A stretch of 16,417 nucleotides of DNA from Planctomycetota bacterium. GTDB taxonomy: Bacteria; Planctomycetota; Planctomycetia; Planctomycetales; Planctomycetaceae. The stretch lies in assembly GCA_023429275.1 (NCBI GenBank), contig JAEYWB010000661.1:1-16417 (forward strand), given 5' to 3'. The translations under genes were made by a program, and so were the position numbers. Positions 14,576 to 16,417 of the stretch are shown piece by piece. The stretch's first letter is position 1. Each line of letters starts with the position of its first letter. The notes under the pieces are model-generated. The model had not been told where the DNA came from. It ran no database searches and worked only from the letters and a program-made list of their open reading frames with translations.

Positions 14576-14992
14576 CAGCCTGTAGCGATGTTTGGGTGAG
14601 GGAAACGAGGCGACGGCGCGCAGAGAGGCAAACAACCGTCCCTGTCCCGCGCCCCACCGGCAACCCGCACCGTTCTTCTCATCGGCGAAATCGGCGGGTC
14701 AGTGGCGTCAGTTTTTCCAGAATTTCCGAAGAGGAGGTAAACCCTGCGGGAGCCGGTCGTGAGCCTTCAGGTTCGAACGGGGGAATCGTTCAACGCGTGA
14801 CGATTGTTCGGCCGACAGACCTGTTGACGCGGCTGCGAAGGGGGCGGGAACTGCGCCGATACCGGAAGGCCCGTCCCGCGGTATCGACGTGCAGACGACC
14901 TCGAGGTTGAGCACCGACCTCCCGCAGCCATAGAATTTTCCCATTCGGGCGGTCCAGACAGACTGGCGGCCCCCTAGAGAGCAGGTTTCGTC
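14576..14992. other. Divergent intergenic region between protease gene and serine acetyltransferase leader
   Basis: About 417 bases without a convincing gene on either strand; translations are Arg/Pro-rich and resemble no family. It should carry the promoter of the minus-strand protease gene (none clearly visible) and contains the sigma-70-like promoter at 14907-14936 for the plus-strand gene. An A-rich patch near 14710-14740 is the only other feature of note. Confidence 0.45.
14907..14936 (+). promoter_or_regulatory. Candidate promoter of the serine acetyltransferase gene
   Basis: TTGAGC (14907-14912; 4 of 6 consensus) and TAGAAT (14931-14936; 5 of 6) are separated by 18 bases. Transcription would start near 14943 and give a leader of about 190 bases before the ATG at 15131, long enough for the leader ORF and hairpins described separately. 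Found by eye. Confidence 0.45.
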
Positions 14993-15061
14993 ATGGCAAG
15001 GTCCCTGGTGGCCGGTCTCCGAGGTGAGTCTTCCGCATTCCCTCGCCGTTGTTGTCGGTGA
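14993..15061 (+). CDS. Candidate Cys-codon leader peptide upstream of serine acetyltransferase
   Basis: A 22-codon ORF (ATG to TGA) lying inside the predicted leader, ending in Arg-Arg-Cys-Cys-Arg-stop with two consecutive TGT codons (15050-15055). Cys codons in the downstream gene are all TGC, so tandem TGT would be slow codons. An AGG lies 7 bases before the ATG, a weak ribosome site. The position, 69 bases before a cysteine-biosynthesis gene, suggests a cysteine-sensing attenuator peptide. The peptide itself (start MARSLVAG) matches no family that I know. It may equally be a chance ORF. Confidence 0.35.
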   Translation: MARSLVAGLRGESSAFPRRCCR

Positions 15062-15085
15062 CGTCGATTCGGTTGTTCCGTCACC
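15057..15085 (+). promoter_or_regulatory. Inverted repeat overlapping the leader stop codon
   Basis: GGTGACG (15057-15063) and CGTCACC (15079-15085) form a perfect 7-bp stem with a 15-base loop. The left arm includes the TGA of the leader ORF, so a ribosome at the Cys codons or at the stop would block this stem. A second small stem (CCGGT 15091-15095, ACCGG 15103-15107) lies downstream and its right side can instead pair with CTGGTGGC at 15005-15012 inside the leader ORF (one G-U). The GAGG ribosome site of the next gene (15117-15120) can pair with CCTC at 15110-15113. Confidence 0.35.
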
Positions 15086-15130
15086 CCGCTCCGGTCTTCG
15101 CCACCGGTTCCTCTCTGAGGATCCCCCCCT

Positions 15131-16069
15131 ATGGCCATGGATTTTCGCCGCAAAGAGGTCCTCTCCGATATCACGGACCGGATCGTCGACACCTACCTCT
15201 CGGATGCGGCGTGCATCACGCATCTTGGTCACTGCGCGCTCCCGAGCGCGGACGCCGTCGTCAGCATCGTTCAGGACATCAAGGAGATTCTCTTTCCCGG
15301 CTACCGCCGCCGGCAGAATCTCCACATGGGGAATGTGACGTATTACGTCGGCGACCTCGTGGACTCCCTTCACGACCGGCTGACCGAGCAGTTCGCCCGG
15401 GCGTTCCGGTACGCCTCCGACCTCAAGGGAGAGGACGCGGTCTGCCTCGAGAAGCGGCTCGACCAGGAGGCCCTCGGGCAGGAGCACGCGATCCAGTTCC
15501 TCAGCTCTCTCCCGCAGATCCGGCGGCTCCTCGCGACGGACGCCCAGGCGGCCTATGACGGCGACCCGGCCGCGTCGGGAATCGACGAGATCGTCTTCTG
15601 CTACCCGGGGTACGAGGCGATTACGGTCCAGCGGCTCGCGCACCAGCTCTACGAACAGAAGGTTCCGATCATCCCGCGGATCATGTCGGAGTGGGCCCAC
15701 AGCCGGACCGGCATCGATATCCATCCCGGAGCGAAGCTCGGCCCGTTCTTCTTCATCGATCACGGGACCGGGGTGGTCATCGGCGAGACGTGCGACATCG
15801 CGGCGCACGTCAAGATCTACCAGGGGGTAACGCTCGGGGCGATCAGCTTCGACAAGGACAGCGACGGCAACCTGATCCGCGGGACGAAGCGGCATCCGAC
15901 GATCGAAGAGCGGGTGGTGATCTACGCGAACGCGACGGTCCTCGGCGGGACGACGATCATTGGAGCGATTTCGGTCAACGGAGCGAGCGTGTCGTTGACG
16001 AAGAGTGTGCCTCCGAACACGGTCGTCACGATCGAGAAGCCCTCCCTGCGGTTCCGGGAAGCTGTTTAG
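15131..16069 (+). CDS. cysE: Serine O-acetyltransferase
   Basis: Catalyses L-serine + acetyl-CoA to O-acetylserine, the first step of cysteine synthesis, in the cytoplasm as a multimer of left-handed beta-helix units. The 312-residue product has an N-terminal helical domain (to about 150) and the hexapeptide-repeat domain with [50 protein letters not shown] and [13 protein letters not shown]. By alignment with E. coli CysE the catalytic His residues are H171 (RLAH) and H211 (IDHGTG). The extended N-terminus and the [12 protein letters not shown] form fit the EpsC-like longer branch. After [10 protein letters not shown] an insert ([20 protein letters not shown]) replaces a tighter turn, also seen in this branch. 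The ATG at 15131 has GAGG ten bases upstream; an ATG two codons later is also possible. No cysK is adjacent. Confidence 0.94.
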   Translation: MAMDFRRKEVLSDITDRIVDTYLSDAACITHLGHCALPSADAVVSIVQDIKEILFPGYRRRQNLHMGNVTYYVGDLVDSLHDRLTEQFARAFRYASDLKGEDAVCLEKRLDQEALGQEHAIQFLSSLPQIRRLLATDAQAAYDGDPAASGIDEIVFCYPGYEAITVQRLAHQLYEQKVPIIPRIMSEWAHSRTGIDIHPGAKLGPFFFIDHGTGVVIGETCDIAAHVKIYQGVTLGAISFDKDSDGNLIRGTKRHPTIEERVVIYANATVLGGTTIIGAISVNGASVSLTKSVPPNTVVTIEKPSLRFREAV

Positions 16070-16164
16070 GCAACCGCTGCCTGCGACCACGCCGGTCGAC
16101 AATATTGCAAAATAGACGCTTTGTCTCTACTCTTCGGGAGAGTTCATTTCCGCAGAGGTGAGCG

Positions 16165-16417
16165 ATGCCCTTCCAGTGGAGTCTCTCAGCGTCGATCGCG
16201 TGTCTTGCCGTCAGCTTCGTTGCGGCAGAAGAGCCCGCCGCACCGAAGGGGGCCAGGCCTGAAGGCGTTTCCCCGGACAGCAAGGAGTTGGTGGAGACCC
16301 GGCGGCTGATCGATGCCGAACTGCCGAACTGGAGCATTCGGGCGGGGCGGGGGAACCAAAGCCTCGAGCTTGAACGGTCGCCCGTTCTTCGTTGGACCAA
16401 CCCCGGAACGGGCCGGG
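16165..16417 (+). CDS. Secreted protein, N-terminal part only
   Basis: An open frame of 84 codons that runs off the window end. The ATG has a good ribosome site (GAGGTGA a few bases upstream) and encodes a signal peptide (hydrophobic core LSASIACLAVSFVAA, cleavage likely before EEPAAP). After a Pro/Ala-rich linker, the segment LVETRRLIDAELPNWSIRAG and then LELERSPVLRWTNPGTG begins a folded domain that I do not recognise. It follows the serine acetyltransferase gene by 95 bases; a short ACTCT/AGAGT stem (near 16127-16143) lies between them. Export and lineage suggest a planctomycete secreted protein of unknown role. Confidence 0.75.
   Translation, partial: MPFQWSLSASIACLAVSFVAAEEPAAPKGARPEGVSPDSKELVETRRLIDAELPNWSIRAGRGNQSLELERSPVLRWTNPGTGR

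Noticed and set aside
1..16417. tRNA, rRNA, CRISPR, IS ends, phage or defence genes
   Set aside because: Scanned by eye for tRNA-like arms, spaced repeats, transposase motifs and terminal inverted repeats; none found. Weak or degenerate copies could still be missed without a covariance-model search.

Overview
The window is a GC-rich stretch of bacterial chromosome that looks like a member of the Planctomycetes. The evidence is the gene content: a Tat-exported DUF1501 protein, an NPCBM-domain secreted protein, a cytochrome-like secreted protein with a CX4CH motif, a Flp-pilin-like small protein opening with DEAGFIVSAELVLIATIGVL, a stand-alone Ser/Thr kinase, and many short secreted proteins with weak Shine-Dalgarno sites. 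Genus cannot be set from sequence alone. No tRNA, rRNA, CRISPR array, insertion sequence or phage gene was seen.

Layout. 1-1956 (minus): yajC followed by secD (cut by the window edge), the accessory part of the Sec translocon. 2212-2596 (minus): a Flp-pilin-like gene with a strong intrinsic terminator. 3017-5262 (minus): a run of three genes, a RidA-family protein, a FIST-domain sensor protein with its own promoter-like sequence, and a secreted Dabb-domain protein. 5515-8215 (plus): DUF1501 protein and NPCBM protein, probably one transcript, ending at a small heptamer repeat. 8264-9472 (minus): secreted planctomycete protein with a CX4CH haem-like motif. 9799-11124 (plus): UDP-glucose 6-dehydrogenase (GTG start) with a clear hairpin terminator. 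11329-12225 (minus): a Ser/Thr protein kinase split by one in-frame amber codon just before the catalytic loop. 12507-13747 (plus): aldo/keto reductase and MoaD. 13799-14575 (minus): CPBP/CAAX-type membrane protease. 15131-16069 (plus): serine O-acetyltransferase with a long leader. 16165-end (plus): start of a secreted protein, cut by the window edge.

Most genes are ordinary housekeeping or lineage-typical functions (protein export, nucleotide-sugar oxidation for surface polysaccharide, cysteine synthesis, molybdopterin sulfur carrier). The points that deserve a second look are: (a) the serine acetyltransferase leader, which has a plausible promoter, a 22-codon ORF ending Arg-Arg-Cys-Cys-Arg-stop with the otherwise rare TGT codon twice in a row, and a perfect 7-bp inverted repeat whose left arm contains the leader stop codon, the layout expected of cysteine-responsive attenuation; (b) the kinase with a single amber codon and otherwise intact motifs, plus an HRDLCPRN catalytic loop; (c) the CX4CH motif; and (d) four copies of a TTKTCAG heptamer between two convergent genes. 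All of these are readings by eye and none has been tested by search or folding.
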